Shown in pieces: positions 1 through 12,668 of a DNA stretch of 64,000 nucleotides. The stretch comes from Castor canadensis (lineage: Eukaryota; Chordata; Mammalia; Rodentia; Castoridae), in the NCBI RefSeq assembly GCF_047511655.1, contig NC_133390.1:126967583-127031582 (forward strand), given 5' to 3'. Made by a program: the position numbers and the translations under genes. Each line of letters begins with the position of its first letter. The first letter of the stretch is position 1. The notes under the pieces are model-generated. The model saw nothing but the letters and a program-made list of their open reading frames with translations, ran no database searches and was not told the DNA's origin.

Positions 1-778
1 GCCTAGATGGGCAAAAATCAGGAAGTACTGTAAAAGCATTTTAGTGAAGAACAAAAAAGGCTGGCGTGGAACAGTGTTGGGTTTGATCAGGGCGGTGATC
101 AGGGCATGTTTTGGGCCCAGGCTACAAGAGTTGATCCGCTGAATATGTCAGATAGCCTGTGTCCGTAAGAGATGGGGGTGCGGTGATACATGGTCACTGC
201 ATGTGATGGGGTTGATAGGCAGAGGTTGGGGTCGCATTTGGGTGGTGAAAAGTGTTCCTGTTGTTCTATGGTTGGGAATGTAAGGGTAATGGAGACTAGA
301 AGCCTTCATGCTGTGAGAAACAGATGTCGCAGGATAAAAACAAACTCAGTCTTTCATTTTAAACCCCTCAAGTGGCCTCTTGCCTGTGGCCCTTGTGCCA
401 GGTTGCTGGTGACATTGATGGGTCCTGTTGTGCAGAGCAGAAGGAAGACTTGAACAATTACTTTATCTGGTTGCTGCATCCCTGTGTGCTCCTCCTAAAA
501 CCCTGTGTTCCCTATGTTACCTGCTGGGTGGCTGCCAGCTGGTGTGATCAGTTCCTATGGGAGTGAAGTTGCCCTTGCTGGGCACTCATTTTAATAGAAC
601 CCCCATTTGGGCTGCCTGCTTGGACCTTCTGCCCAGCTGTTCCCTGTTCTCTTCCTCTGGGGCTTCTGCTCAGGGATTGATGTACAATGTGTTCAATGCT
701 TAGTCAAGTTTTAGCTTGGCCTAAATGGAGCCACCCTTTGAACACTCTACAGCTTGCTCTCATTTTGTTTTGTTTTGG

Positions 779-852
779 GGCACAGGAGTTTGAACTCAGG
801 GTCTCACACTTGATAGGCAAGTACTCCACCACTTGAGCCACTCCACCAGCCC
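779..852 (-). mobile_element. tRNA-derived SINE half
   Basis: The minus strand shows the A box (TGGCTCAAGTGG) and the GTTCAAACTCC-type B box of the ID-like SINE half. Confidence 0.8.
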
Positions 853-1390
853 TGTCTCTCATTTTGATCATGAATGTTTCAACTGCATACAGACGTTTTT
901 GTCCTGAGCATCACATAAAGTATTTTCACCATAGTCTGAGTAATGGACGTTTCAACATGCTGCCTAAGAAATAATGGCAGAGTCTTTGTCCTCGGCCTCC
1001 TGGGCCCACCAGTACTAGAAATGCAAGGACAAGAAAATAGGAGGAAAGGGAGCCGGTAACGGAGTAGGGTCCACGCACAACTGGAGGCCTTAATATGGCT
1101 TTCCTCCATGTGTAGCTCCTGTGGTCCTGTGGCCATGAGGGCTTCGTTCTTTCCATCTTTCTAATTAGCCTAGAGACAAGAGGCACAGTTCCTGACTTGA
1201 AGGAACTGTTTTTGAAAAGAAGCTATATTTTTGAGCCCTGTCTCTCAATAATCTGCACAGAATTGCATGGTATGTATCATACAAGCGTCTGACATTTATC
1301 TGGAGTGCCGGGAATGTAACTCTGGTTAAGTGTTCATCTAGCATGGGGTTCAATCCTCAGTAACCACCCCCCCGCCAGAAAAATTAGCGA

Positions 1391-1468
1391 GATTTTTTTT
1401 TTTTTACTAGGTTTGGCCTTGTGCTTGCTAGGCAGGTGCTCTACCACTTGAGCTACGCCTCCAGACCC
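1391..1468 (-). mobile_element. tRNA-derived SINE half with A tail
   Basis: T run at the left is the A tail of a minus-oriented copy; the A-box end reads GTAGCTCAAGTGG on the minus strand. Confidence 0.75.
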
Positions 1469-1538
1469 TCACTAAATGTGTTTAAGTTCCAGTGAGTCAC
1501 ATTTTGGACAGAATTAGAAAAGTTAAGAGTTACTGAAA

Positions 1539-1773
1539 GCTGGGCACCCATGGCTCACATCTGTAATCCTAGCTACTTAGGAGGTTGAAACTGGGAGGAT
1601 TGCAGCTCCAGGCCAGCCATGGCAAACACTTTGCAAGATTCCATCTCCAAAGTAACCAGAGCAAAACAGGCTGGAGGTGTGGCTCAAGTGGTAGAGTGCC
1701 TGCTTTGCAAACATTTGCTTTGCACCCAAAACCCTAAGTTCAAACCTCCATCCCACCAAAAAAAAAAAAAAAG
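1539..1773 (+). mobile_element. Dimeric B1-tRNA SINE
   Basis: A 7SL-like left half (GGCTCACATCTGTAATCC) is followed by a tRNA half (GTGGCTCAAGTGGTAGAG) and an A tail of about 14. Confidence 0.9.
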
Positions 1774-1887
1774 GTGTGGGGGGAACAGAAACTACACAGT
1801 CCAGAAGAGCAGTAGGGCCTTTCGAGATCTGGTGGCCTTCTCACCCCAGAATGCATAATTCCTACACAATCACTGCTTGTTAAGGGG

Positions 1888-2612
1888 TCCAAGGAAATAA
1901 AAGCCACAGTGAGATAGTTTCATACCCACAAAGATGACGGTAATGAAAAGGACGGTTAATACCAAGTGACAAGGATGTGGGGGATGTGGAGAAATGGGAA
2001 CTCTGGGGCACTGCTGATGGGAACATGAAATGGTGCAGCCACTTTGGGAACATGGCCTGCAGTAACTCAAGAATTCCTATGTAACCCAGCGTTTCTACTC
2101 ACTCTGCCCTGGAGAAGTGAAACTTGTGTTCACACAAAGACTTGTATGTTCGTGCATATTCGTATGTGCTATTCATAATAGCCAGAAAATGTCTACCAAA
2201 TGATGAATGAATAAATAGCAACAAAAAGGTGGTGTGTTCCATGGACTACTACACAACCACAAAAAAGCAGGGAATGAAGTACTGATATGGGCAGCCATGT
2301 GGATGAGCCCTGAAAATATTGCGCTAAGTGAAAATAGCCAGTCACAAAAGACCATGTGATTCTACTTACATGAAATATTGAGAATAGGCAAATTAGTAGA
2401 CACAGAAAGTAAATTAGCGGTTGCTTTGGCCAGAGGGGAGGGTGGTAGGAAATGGGAAGTGACTGCTAATGGGTATGGGGTTTTTTCTTGTTCTTTTTTT
2501 TTTTTTTTTTTTTTGCAGGGGTTATGAAAAATGTTCAAAAGTTGGAGTGTTGGTTTCATAACTCAATGTACTAAAAACCACTGAACTTTGTATAGTGTGT
2601 GAATTATGTCTC
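1888..2612 (+). mobile_element. L1 3' end fragment
   Basis: The text resembles the end of L1 ORF2 and its 3' UTR (GTGGAGAAATGGGAACTC region, then CATAATAGCCAGAAAATG). It is frameshifted and stop-ridden; a 20-base T run at 2496 interrupts it. Confidence 0.7.
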
Positions 2613-2639
2613 AGCCATCAAAAAGAAACAGATTTGGAT

Positions 2640-2930
2640 AGATCTAAAGAAAAAGGACATGAATGTAAAAGGGGGACCACTGGGGCAGCACCAGTGGGGG
2701 AGCTTAGAGGGTAAGAGAGAGGGTGTGGAGGGATGATGAAGTTGAAGTACATCATGTGCATGTATGAAGTATCATAATGAAATTCATTAAAACTGTAAAA
2801 GGAAAGGGGATGGGAGGACAGAGGATAAGAAAGTAATAAGGCAGTAGATATGATCAAAGTGTATTATATACGTATATAGAAATACCACAGTGAAAAACCC
2901 TCACTTTGTACAATTAAGATGGTCTAAAAA
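2640..2930 (+). mobile_element. L1 3' UTR tail, second fragment
   Basis: Purine-rich sequence followed by two versions of an ATGATCAAAGTNNATTATAT-like segment, typical of rodent L1 3' ends. Confidence 0.5.
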
Positions 2931-3494
2931 AAAGATTTCAGAAATAACACAGAGGTAGAAGCCATAAGAATAGATTTAGAGAGGAGGTTGGGGGTCATGC
3001 TGTTCTGTGTGTGGTCACAGGATGTGGGGAGCAAGCTGTATTTAAGGAAACCCCCTTTAGTGTCCCCACAGACTTACTGCCAGGCCTGGAGTGTGGGCTG
3101 AAGGGCCAGGTCTGGCATCACCCAAGGAAGGGATTTGAAAGGGCTTGGGATTTGAAGGGTCTAGGCAGTTCAGATGGAGTGGCACCCACGTGTTTATTTA
3201 TGAGTGCCACAGTCATCTCCAGTTCTACAGAAACAGGTGACACTTTGCTCCTCCAGTCTGTGGTTCAGCTGAGAAGACAAGCTCCAAAATTGGCTAGCCA
3301 GGAAGATAACAGTTCTGATAGTTGGCCACGTTAGGGGAGAGGTCAGAGGAGAAGCTTGACAGATGAACATGAGTTTGTCAGGTTCGGAGTCGCTGTTCAC
3401 CCTTCTACTGCCTTTACTCATTTAGGGGAAAGTGAGATGTTGGAGATGGTGGCAAGGAAAAAGATGTGGCAAGAGACAAGCCAGTATTGGGGTA

Positions 3495-3660
3495 ATTCTT
3501 TTTTTTTGATACATGATAATTGTACATATATTTATGGGTTATAGAGAGATATTTCAATATGTGTATATAATGTGTAATGATCAAATCAGAGTCATTATTA
3601 CAAATGTCACCTCAAAAATTGATCATTTCTCTGTGGGAGGCAGTTCTTAATCTTCCCACC
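3495..3660 (-). mobile_element. L1 3' end fragment, minus orientation
   Basis: A T run followed by GATACATGATAATTGTACAT and AATGTGTAATGATCAAATCA resembles the antisense of an old L1 3' UTR. Confidence 0.55.
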
Positions 3661-4011
3661 CCAGACAGTTCGAAATTGGCTCCATCTCATTTATGGAGCT
3701 AAATCTGTGTGCTTAACTCTGTGAGGCATATGTGACACAGCCATTAACGAGTCCCTTTCCACCTGTGCTGGAAAGTAGGCCAACACCTTTGCACAACTGT
3801 AACATGGAAGGAGACACAGACTGTAGTTCACAAGTAGCAAAGATGAGAACCTAAATGCCTTTCAAGAAGTCAATTGATTTACTCCAAAAACAGTTATTGA
3901 ATGCCTACTATATGCTAGAGCAGAAGTAGGACCGAACAAGACAGATCAGCCCCTTCCCGATTTATACTCCAGGAGAGAAAGCAAACATTAACCAAGTGGT
4001 TGTGAATGTAT

Positions 4012-4322
4012 ATGGTTGTCCCTTGGTATCCCAAGGATTGATTATAGGAAACTGCCCCCCCAATACCAAAACCCATGGGTGCTCACATAAAATGACTTTG
4101 GAAATGACTTAGGCACTTCCTCCAGTATATTTGAAATCACCTCCAGTTTACTTATAGAACCTAACACAATGTAAAGGTACATAAACAGTTGTTATACTGT
4201 ATAGTTTAGGGAATAGAGAAAAAGTCTGTTTGTATACATTCAGTACAGAACCAGTTGTTTGGGGTTTTTTTCCTAAATTTTTTCAATCCACAGTTAACTG
4301 AAGCCACTGCTGCCGACTGTAA
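4012..4322 (+). mobile_element. Tigger-type MITE (MER2-like)
   Basis: The sequence follows the pattern of the non-autonomous TcMar-Tigger element I recall as MER2: CCTTGGTATCC start, an AACACAATGTAAAGGTACAT middle, and GTTCAGTACAG-like right arm. Two more copies occur at 26588 and 46345. Confidence 0.7.
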
Positions 4323-4609
4323 TTACAAACTAGGACAGGAGTTGTGAAGGAGAGGCACTCAGTGGCATAGAGCATTTTCTAGGGAATGTGGTGGACATCT
4401 GACATGCACAAGGAAGCAGCATAGCAAGCAGAAGAAAGCATGGACTGTGGCCCGGCGGCTGGAGGGAGGCGTATCCACGGGTAAGGCAAGACACGTAAGG
4501 AGAAGTGTGCAGGGACCAGACCCAAAGTCTGCCAGATCATGGTGAGAACATGGCCCTTATTCTGACAAAATCAAGCAAGCATCATGTCAATTGCAACTCC
4601 TCTTTAATG

Positions 4610-4700
4610 TGTTGGTTCTCAACTAGGGGCCGTACTGCCCCCTAGGAGCCATTGTGGCTTTTTGCGGAAACTTTTTGGTTGTCACAGGAATAAGAGTCAT
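4610..4700 (+). mobile_element. MER5-type hAT MITE fragment
   Basis: TTGGTTCTCAACTAGGGGCC and TTTTTGGTTGTCACAGGAAT match the left part of MER5A. Confidence 0.65.
4634..4648 (-). promoter_or_regulatory. CTCF-like core inside a MER5-type element
   Basis: The minus strand reads CTCCTAGGGGGCAGT, matching the central and right part of the CTCF consensus with two mismatches on the left. It is in the terminal part of a MER5A-like fragment. Confidence 0.3.
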
Positions 4701-5070
4701 AGTTTATTCATTTTAGGACAATAATGAGGATGCTGAAAAATCTGTCTTAAAATGATGTTTCATCTGGAATGCATCTGAAGGAACCGACCCAGGCTTTGCG
4801 TCCCCTGGAGGAGTGAGTCTGGGGAGAGTCCACAAGTTTTTTAGCAGAGGAGCAGGTCCTAAGACCCTCTAGGAGGCCAAGCAGTTTTGGGTTTCATGCT
4901 GGGCATTAACAGCCCAATGAAGTTAGACTGCGGTGAGCTCAGCCTCTGATCCAGCTGTGAACAGACCTGTGAGTGGAAGGCACCCCTGCATAACCCAGAA
5001 TGCACCACCCTCTGTTCTAATTTACATGTGTGGTAGGAAGCTCTGGGTTGGCTAGGGCTGTGGTTTGGGT

Positions 5071-5425
5071 GTTGTTTGCCCCCCAAAGGTTGATATGTGT
5101 TGGGAGCTTGGTCCTCAGTGTGGCAGTGGGAGGTTCTGCACCTTTTAAGAAGCAGAGCCTACTATGAGGGCCTTGGTTTTGCAGGGGCATGCCCTCAGAA
5201 GAGATGTTGGGACTCTCTGTATGGAGAGACTTCCTGCATGGAGATATGATTTACTTCCTCTTGCACACACTTTGTCATGTGCCATGGTTGGGGCTCTCCC
5301 CAGAACCTATGCCATGCTGTTTGGACTTTCAGCCTCTAAAACTGTGAGCTAATTAAGCCTCTTCTTTATAAAGTTAGCCTGCCTCAAGTATTTTGTCACA
5401 GTAATGAAAAGTGGACTAATATAGT
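5071..5425 (+). mobile_element. MaLR/ERVL-type solo LTR
   Basis: The element opens with GGTTTGGGTGTT and ends with AACTGTGAGCTAATTAAGCC, a poly(A) zone and GTGGACTAATATA, the usual MaLR LTR pattern. No internal retroviral genes adjoin it. Confidence 0.65.
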
Positions 5426-5614
5426 TCCCAAGTGTGATCTGCCTGCCCACGTCCTGCTTCCTGGAAAGGAGAGGTAAAGACAGCAAAGTGCATCACTGTG
5501 CTAACACAAGAGCAAGAAACTCCTTTCTGTTAGTGACCAAATAAGACCAGCTACAGAGAGAAAAGAAAAAAAAATCAGCTATGGGCTTTAGGAATAAAAG
5601 TAATACTTGTTCAT

Positions 5615-5646
5615 TATTATATTATTTATTTATTTATTTATTTATT
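5615..5646 (+). repeat. (TTTA)n microsatellite
   Basis: About seven TTTA units abut the next SINE and probably grew from its A-rich tail. Confidence 0.85.
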
Positions 5647-5835
5647 GCAGTACTGGGGTTTGATGAGTTAAAAGGGCCTTCATCTTGAACCACTCCACCA
5701 GCCCTTTTTTTTCATGATGGATTTTTTTCAAGATAGGGTCTCATGCTGTTTGCCCGCTCTGGCTTCAAACCATAATCCTCCAGGTCTCTGCCTCCTTGGT
5801 AGTTAGGATTACAGGTGAGAGTTACTGGTGCCTTG
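5647..5835 (-). mobile_element. Dimeric B1-tRNA SINE
   Basis: Minus-oriented tRNA half followed by the 7SL half (GGATTACAGGTGAGAG on the plus strand). Confidence 0.8.
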
Positions 5836-7484
5836 GCATCATTATATAAAATTTGAGAAACACAAAGAAGAAAATCTACTCTCCCATCCACCCCCCCCAT
5901 TAATAATAAAGTAAAATTTTATCGTATTTTGTAGAAGATTCATACAATTTTTTTAACAGAACCGAGATGATGCTCTGCATATTGTCAGATGCTTTTTGGT
6001 GTAATATGTCATGAATGTTTCTCCTATCATTTAGTGCTCACCTGAGGTTTGGTTTTAGCAGTGTGGTTTATAGGCAGGCATGGAGGTACTATGGTGTCTA
6101 TGCCTGGCTCTGCCCCATACCCCACTGTGGCCAGAGGCTTCCAGTTCAAACAAGGCTGGGATAAACTTCCTTGTAGAGAAGGACACGTGTCCTGGTGTAC
6201 AGATATTTCAAGATAATGGCATTGACCTTTTGCAGAGAAAAATGAAGTACTCCATGCCCTTCTGAGGTGGTTGGCAATAAACAGTTCTCTAGACTTAACA
6301 TCTGGAAATTAATCACCCAGGAATTTCAAGGCACCAAGTGCAGTAACATTTTAGGTTGCAGTAGGTTTTGGCATCTCATGGTTTGGTGAAGGAACAACAG
6401 AGGCAACCTAGAAAAGGCAATCATGCTTTTGAATGTTCCGGTGTGTAAGGAATGGTCACAGTCCTGCAGACACTTGAAGAATGATACAGCCGCATACTGG
6501 GAGCCCTTCTGAACCCAGATTGCACAGCAAAAGATTTTGTAACCAATGGCAGGATCCTCCCCACCCCCCAGTCCAGGCCAGGTGATACCTCCAGGCTGCC
6601 AGGCCAGTGCAAAGGGGGAGGGGGAGCAGTGGGGTCCTCTGCGAGTCTCACAGGTTTTTGGTAGTGCAGTGACTGCTAGAGATCCTCTAGGGCACCCCTG
6701 GGCTTGTTACAAGTGGAGGCAGGAATTTATTTAAATTCTGGTGCTGGGAGGTCTCCTTTCTCCTTCTCCTGCCTTCAGCCTGGCTTCCTGTTCAGCCCAC
6801 AATGCGGGCGTCCATCTGTTTCCTCCCCAGCTGCCTGCAGCACCAGCACCCAGGCTCCTCTGACGGTGTACCAGCTGGGCTCAGTGGCTCTCTCACCCCT
6901 GCTCTGCCCTGGCAGTGCTCTCAGGCCCCGTGGGTCCTGCGCCCAGCCCTCCTGCTTCCCCTGAAACCTACTGTTCAGCATGACAGTGACTGCACTCTGC
7001 TGCGCCTCCCGGGGCTGGCTCTCCTGTCTGTCTCTGTTTCTCTCCATAGTCCTCTGCTCAGTCCCCCCCTTCCTCTCCCTCTGTCCTCCTCTCCCTGTCT
7101 CTCTCAGAATAGTAAGAGAGTTGTTTGTAAAACAGTTTTCAGGTGTTAACTCCAAAAGACTTTTTACAGAACTTAGGAGAAAAGTCTAGTCATCCTGATT
7201 TTTTTTTTTAACATGGATAAAATGAAGTTTCTTCCAAAGGGAATGGGAGAAAATGGGGAAATTAATTTAGTGCTTTTTGGCACAGAGTAAAGTGGAACCT
7301 TCTGGAGAGCAACAAGCATTACTAAATACGCTAGGACCTCCATGTATTTATTCCCTTCCTCTTAGGTTTCCTTTTTCCTCCTGAGAAGGTGGCAGCAACT
7401 CTTAAGTATTACTTATGAAGAAGCTTTTTTTCTTTTCTTTTAAATTAGAAAAGTGATACTTAACTAGTCATATATTAAGTTCCC

Positions 7485-7660
7485 AGCTGGTGACAACCAC
7501 TGGTCCAGGTGTTTTTACATGTTACCTTGCCTCTTTTTCAGATGTTATGAGTTAGGGTCTGTCATTATCCTTGACTTACAGATAAGGAATTGGAGGAACA
7601 GAGAGACTAGGTAATTTATCCAAGGCTGGCAGTCAGAGTCCAGGACTTGAGCTTTCAAAA
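7485..7660 (-). mobile_element. MIR SINE
   Basis: GACTTACAGATAAGGAATTG followed by AGAGAGACTAGGTAA is the antisense MIR core. Confidence 0.65.
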
Positions 7661-8832
7661 GGACAGTTTGGGGTCTTTTTTTATGGGATCAATATGCTGT
7701 GTGTGTTTTACTATATCGTTACACATTGTTTGAAAAGGCTGTGATAACTGCATACCAGTCTGTTACTTGGTTGACCCCACATTGATGGGCAGGCTTTAGG
7801 GAACTAGGAGGAGATGCCATGAGACATGAAAGCAGGTGACCTTTGGTCAAAGATGAAATCAGACAGAATGGGGAAAACTCCCCTCCCTGGGATATTGAAC
7901 ACACAGTATGTGTTCTGCATTTTAGAAACCATATTCACATTATCCACCAGTGCTGTCCTTATCTGTAAGTCATAAGTTCCTCCAGGAGGGTTGAAAAGAG
8001 AGAGAGGAACTAAGGTTTGGTTGCCTGTTTTGTGGAGGTGACTTTGCATGCAGTTTTCCTTTGTTTATAGACAGTGTATTTTTAATTTTCCCCTTTTTGT
8101 TGAACAAATGCTATAAGGCAACTTTGTAACTTTCCTCATGTTTTAAAAAAAAAAAAATCCGTGTGACCTTGCATTTGAACCCAGGACCAGCCAAGTCACT
8201 TTTCACTGGATGTACTGTCTCTCCATGTGTGGTAGGTAGGTTCCCAGACTAGCCCATGGTGGCAGACACACAATAGGGTGACCCCAGGTAGTCACACCCT
8301 CTCTGAGGGAAGCAAATCTGACCTGCTTCTGACCCATGGAATAAGGCAAAGGTGAGCACCTTACAGCAAGGTGAAGGGAAGCTGCAGATGCCAGGAAGGC
8401 CCCCCAGCATTTGCTTCACATTCATCCAAAGTGGATTTTCCTGAATGAAAAGCAAGGGGTATTTAATAAATGCAAGTTTAAATATGAAAAAGAAAACAAG
8501 TATTAGAAAGAGATACTCCTAAAGGTAGAATTCCTAGGCCAAGTGCTGTGTGCCCTTAGAGATGTTTTCATCTGTCCAAAACCTGAGGTTATCATATATC
8601 ACCTTGTGATCTGCTCCCAGAGGGCTTAGGGGTCTTCCATGTCAATTGTCGTTGAGAAAGGCTCTACTGAGTTCACTGCTCTTATATGCCACTTATCTTC
8701 GTTTGAATTGTTAGGAACCAGAAAAGTAGTCTAGGGAGCCAGAAGATGTGTGCGGCCAGCATTTTTCTTAGGACTTCACCATCACAGTGAGAGTTGAAGT
8801 CAGTTTCCCTAGAAGCAGACCTAGATGGGGTG

Positions 8833-9030
8833 TTTTTTTTTTTGCCAGTACTAGAGCTTGAACTCAGGACCTAAACCTTGAGCTACTCCACCAGCCCTTT
8901 TTTTTGTGGTGGAGTTTTTCAAGTTAGGGTCTCGAAAGTTATTTCACTGGACTGGCTTTGAACTGTGACCCTCCTGATCTCTGTCTGTTGAGTAGCTAGA
9001 ATTATAGGTGTGAGCCGCCAGCGCCTGGCT
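8833..9030 (-). mobile_element. Dimeric B1-tRNA SINE with target-site duplication
   Basis: Full-length minus-oriented copy. CTAGATGGGG occurs at 8821-8830 and again at 9029-9038, a 10-base target duplication. Confidence 0.9.
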
Positions 9031-10045
9031 AGATGGGGATTCTTGTACAGCTGGTTTATTGAGTGAGGGAAGGAAGACAGGGCAGACAGAGGTAGAAAAA
9101 GGTGAGTTTCTGAGCCTTACTTCAGCTTGATCTTACAGGGAGCTCCAGAGAAGGGGGTGTACCTCAGAGATCTTCCTTCTCTGAAACAAGGGAGCTGGGC
9201 TTTCATTCACTCTTCATTGGCGACAGGTCGGGGAGGAGGGTGGATGAAGTGTTAGGGACCTCTGAGTCAGATGCTCCAGTCATACAAGGGAAGTCATTAG
9301 CTGGGTATGCAGTGGGAGGAGTTAGCAGCTTCCCTAGGAGCTGGGGAGGGGTGCCCTGACCCGAGAAAAGGGAGTCCAGGGACCTGAGCAAGGACCAGTG
9401 GGGTGACAAGATATGTTTCCTCAGAGCCACTGGAATTGCTGCCCGTCTATCTGATCTCTGCTGAGGCTCTAAGCCAGTGCTCTTTGTGGACAGACAAACC
9501 TGACTGCGTCTCCCTCCCACCTGCAGTCCTGGCTTACCTGTACTCTTCCCCAGTGTCCTTTGAGACCAGTGGCATCTGAGAGCTGTTCACAGACCTCTAG
9601 GACTTGGTGTTACTTTTTGCTGTCCACTTAAAGAGTTGTGTTATTTTTTCCAACTCCAACTTGACATAAGAAGGAGGGGGAAATCAGAGTTTACTGAAAG
9701 AAAAATAAAATCGATGGGGAGCAAAAATTGTTTCTGCAACCTTTTACAGACATTGCAGGCAGTGTCCTGACAATATTAATAACCATATCACTTTTAACTC
9801 CTTGGAAGAATCTAAGGCTATAACCAGTGGCGAAAACTTCCTAGGAAGCCTGTGTTTGACTTCTGGTATAGTGACCTCATTGACAACTGTTGTGGGCGAG
9901 AGGTACCACAGACTCCTAGTGTGATGTTGGTTTTACAAGGGTTCCTCCCAATATTGAGCGGTGTGTCTTGTTCACTGGCTGTCACTTTGGGCTAAGGAAA
10001 GAACTCTGTGGCATTGGCGTGCATGCCACCCGGCCCAACCAGGCT

Positions 10046-10250
10046 AGTACTTAGGCTTTGAACTCAGGTCCTCATGCTTCCTACGCAAGGGCCCTACCTC
10101 TTGAGCCACACCCCCACCCCTTTTTTGCTGTTGTTTATTTTTCAGATAGGGGCTCACACTTTTGTCCAGGGCTGGCCTTGGACCAAGATCCTCCAACCTC
10201 TGCTTCCTATGTTGCTTGGGTTATAGGCGTACACCACTACACCCAACTTG
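10046..10250 (-). mobile_element. Dimeric B1-tRNA SINE
   Basis: Minus-oriented tRNA and 7SL halves, older than average; followed directly by another copy. Confidence 0.85.
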
Positions 10251-10465
10251 GTTTTTTCTTTATTATTATTATCATTTGCCATACTAGGATTTGAACTCAG
10301 GACTTTGTGCCTGCTAAGCAGGTGTTCTACCACTTAAGCATGCTCCTTGTTTTTTGAGATAGGGTCTTGGTAACTTTTTGACTTGGGCTGGCATTAAATA
10401 ATGACCCTCCCGTCTCTGTCTCCCATATAACTGGGATTACAAGTATGGGCTGCCATACCCAGCTT
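10251..10465 (-). mobile_element. Dimeric B1-tRNA SINE, tandem with the previous one
   Basis: Begins with a T/ATT-rich tail region and contains both halves in minus orientation. Confidence 0.85.
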
Positions 10466-10466
10466 A

Positions 10467-10790
10467 AGTTAAGGATCTTGAAATGAGATCATCCTGAATT
10501 ATCTGAGTGGGCCCTAAGTCCAATGACAAGTGTCCCTAGAAGAGACACTCAGAAGAGGAGGCAGGGATTGTGGCCATGTGGTCATGAGCCCAGGCATGCC
10601 AGCTGGAAGAGAAAGAATCCTCCCCTGAGGTCCCTGCAGGGAGTGAGGGCCATTGGCACCTTGACTATTCTGCCCAGGGATACTGATTTCAGACTTCCAT
10701 CCTCTAAAACTGGGAGAGGAAAAAATAGCCGTTCTAAGCCACCAAATGGGCAGTAATTTGTTATAGCAGCCTCAGAACACCAATACAAAT
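10467..10790 (+). mobile_element. MLT1-type MaLR LTR
   Basis: GAGTGGGCCCTAAGTCCAAT and ATGACAAGTGTCCCTAGAAG, and near the end GGCAGTAATTTGTTATAGCA, are close to the MLT1 consensus as I recall it. Confidence 0.8.
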
Positions 10791-11299
10791 AAAGACTTCC
10801 ATTGTAGTCAGATTCTAAATATCTTCAACACTGTAAACTGTAGGCAATTGGTATTTTCTCCTTTTAGATATACTTTGCTTATTTCCAGGATCAAGCCTTC
10901 AGTGAGGCGATGGCCACCCTCTGAGTGGCAATTATATCTCAGTCCTCTTTGAGATCTTTTTCTTTGATAGTGTAGTCAAAGAGAGAAGTGGTCCGTGAAT
11001 TTCTGCTGAGAAATACAGAACGAGGACAACAGGCATCAGAGTGTGGCTCTCAGGTGGCAGAGTGGGAGCAAAAGATGAAAAGTCCAAAGCAGCACTGCTT
11101 CTGGCCCTTCACAGGCGTTGAGTGGAGTTTTCCCAGAATCCCCCAAACTATTAGGATTCCAGTTAAACCCTGCAGCCTCCACATGTCGTTAGCACAGCAC
11201 TCTGCTGTACTCTTTGAAGATCCTACTGCAGTGCAAAGCCACGTGTGTCCCTGTGGCCAAGTTTGCACTGCTTCTTCTACTGCTTGTGCCATCGTTGTG

Positions 11300-11770
11300 C
11301 TTTTTTAAATGTTTCTAGAAGTGTGTGATGATTTGTCTCTACATTTTATATACTTTTATAACTTTATAAATCCAGATTTACAAAAATTTTCCAAGAACAG
11401 TATAAAGAACTTCCTTGCCCTAGGTTCTGTAATTGTTAACCTTTTAGCATTTGTGCCCTCCTTTTCCATTGATACACATGTTGACATTTTTTGTTCTGAA
11501 CCATTTGAGAGTAAATCACAGACATCCTGCTCTGTCTACAGTGTGCATTTTCCTAAGAAGGACTTTCTTGTACATAACTGCAGTACAGCTGCTGGGATCA
11601 GGAAATTAAGACAGCAGTGCTGTTATCTCATCTACAAGTCTTACTCAGATTTTGTCATTGACACACTAACATCTTAATTCCATTTAGGATCCCATGCCAC
11701 ATCACGAGTCAATGGTTATATCTCTTTAATCTCCTTCAGTCTGCAACAGCTTCTGGTCTTTCGTGACCTT
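11300..11770. mobile_element. Old LINE-like fragment
   Basis: AT-rich text with phrases such as TAAATCCAGATTTACAAAAA and GAGTAAATCACAGACATC looks like ancient LINE 3' sequence. Family and strand are not certain. A 122-codon open frame in it is not supported as a gene. Confidence 0.3.
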
Positions 11771-12448
11771 GAGTTTTGTGAAGTCCAGGATAGAGCAGCC
11801 CCAGTACTGGATAGTAAGGTTGGTTTGGGGGCACCCACTGATAGTCAGGGTTTTGTGAGTACAATACAGTGGGAAGAAAGATAGGGATAGGGGAGAGAGA
11901 TGGGGACAGAAAGAAGATCTTGGGACAGTGACTCAAATGTATTGAAGTCTCATCACCTAACAAGTCCTCTTCTGTGAATTTGACACAAGTTGCCTCCTTT
12001 AATCCTCATTTAGGCTTTCTGATTTCCATTTCTATCTCAGATACAGCCCTTTGATGTGGGCCTCATCTTGATTCTGCCTGGCAGGGGCTCCACTTCAAGC
12101 CACTTTGTCAGTTATTTGTTTAGTGCTCTGTCCCAGGCCTGTGCCAGCTGTTGGAGATCCAGGAGTGAAGGAGGCAGAGCTGGCCCTTCCCTGCGGGCTA
12201 TTGTGTTTCGGTACATCTAAGGCACCATTGTTTCAAGCACCCCTAAGAAAGAAAAGGAAAAAATGTTAATTATATGATGATACAAATCTTTCTTATTTAA
12301 AAGGTTTTTTTTTTAGGCTTATTGAAAATTTTTTAGACTTAAATCTGGATTGTGCATGTTCTTGTGAGTGCATGAGGAGGAAAATGGGTGAAGGAAAATA
12401 AATTACCTAAGATAATTTAGAAATCTCTAAATTTTTCATTTGTTTCTT

Positions 12449-12668
12449 TGTTTTGTTTAGTGGAACTGGGGTTTGAACCAGGGTTTCACACTTGCAAAAC
12501 ACGTGCTCTACTTGCTTGAGCCAGGCCTCCCACCCATCTTATTTTGCTCTGGTTATTTTGGAGATGGGGGTCTCCCAAACTGTTTGCCCAGGCTGATCAT
12601 GAACTTTGATCTTCTCAATCTCAGCATTCCAGTTTGCTAGGATTAGCACGAGCCACTGACACCCAACC
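12449..12668 (-). mobile_element. Dimeric B1-tRNA SINE
   Basis: Minus-oriented copy with both halves (GGGGTTTGAACCAGG and TAGGATTAGCACGAGCCACT). Confidence 0.85.

Noticed and set aside
5071-5425. Endogenous retrovirus with coding capacity
   Set aside because: Only solo LTR-like sequence of MaLR type is present; no gag, pol or env-like frame adjoins it.
6775-7155. Overlapping 126- and 115-codon frames on opposite strands
   Set aside because: The region is a C/T-rich low-complexity stretch (CTCTCCCTCTGT-like), which keeps several frames open by chance.
11309-11677. 122-codon plus-strand frame
   Set aside because: It lies in AT-rich, LINE-like sequence and has no recognisable protein similarity.
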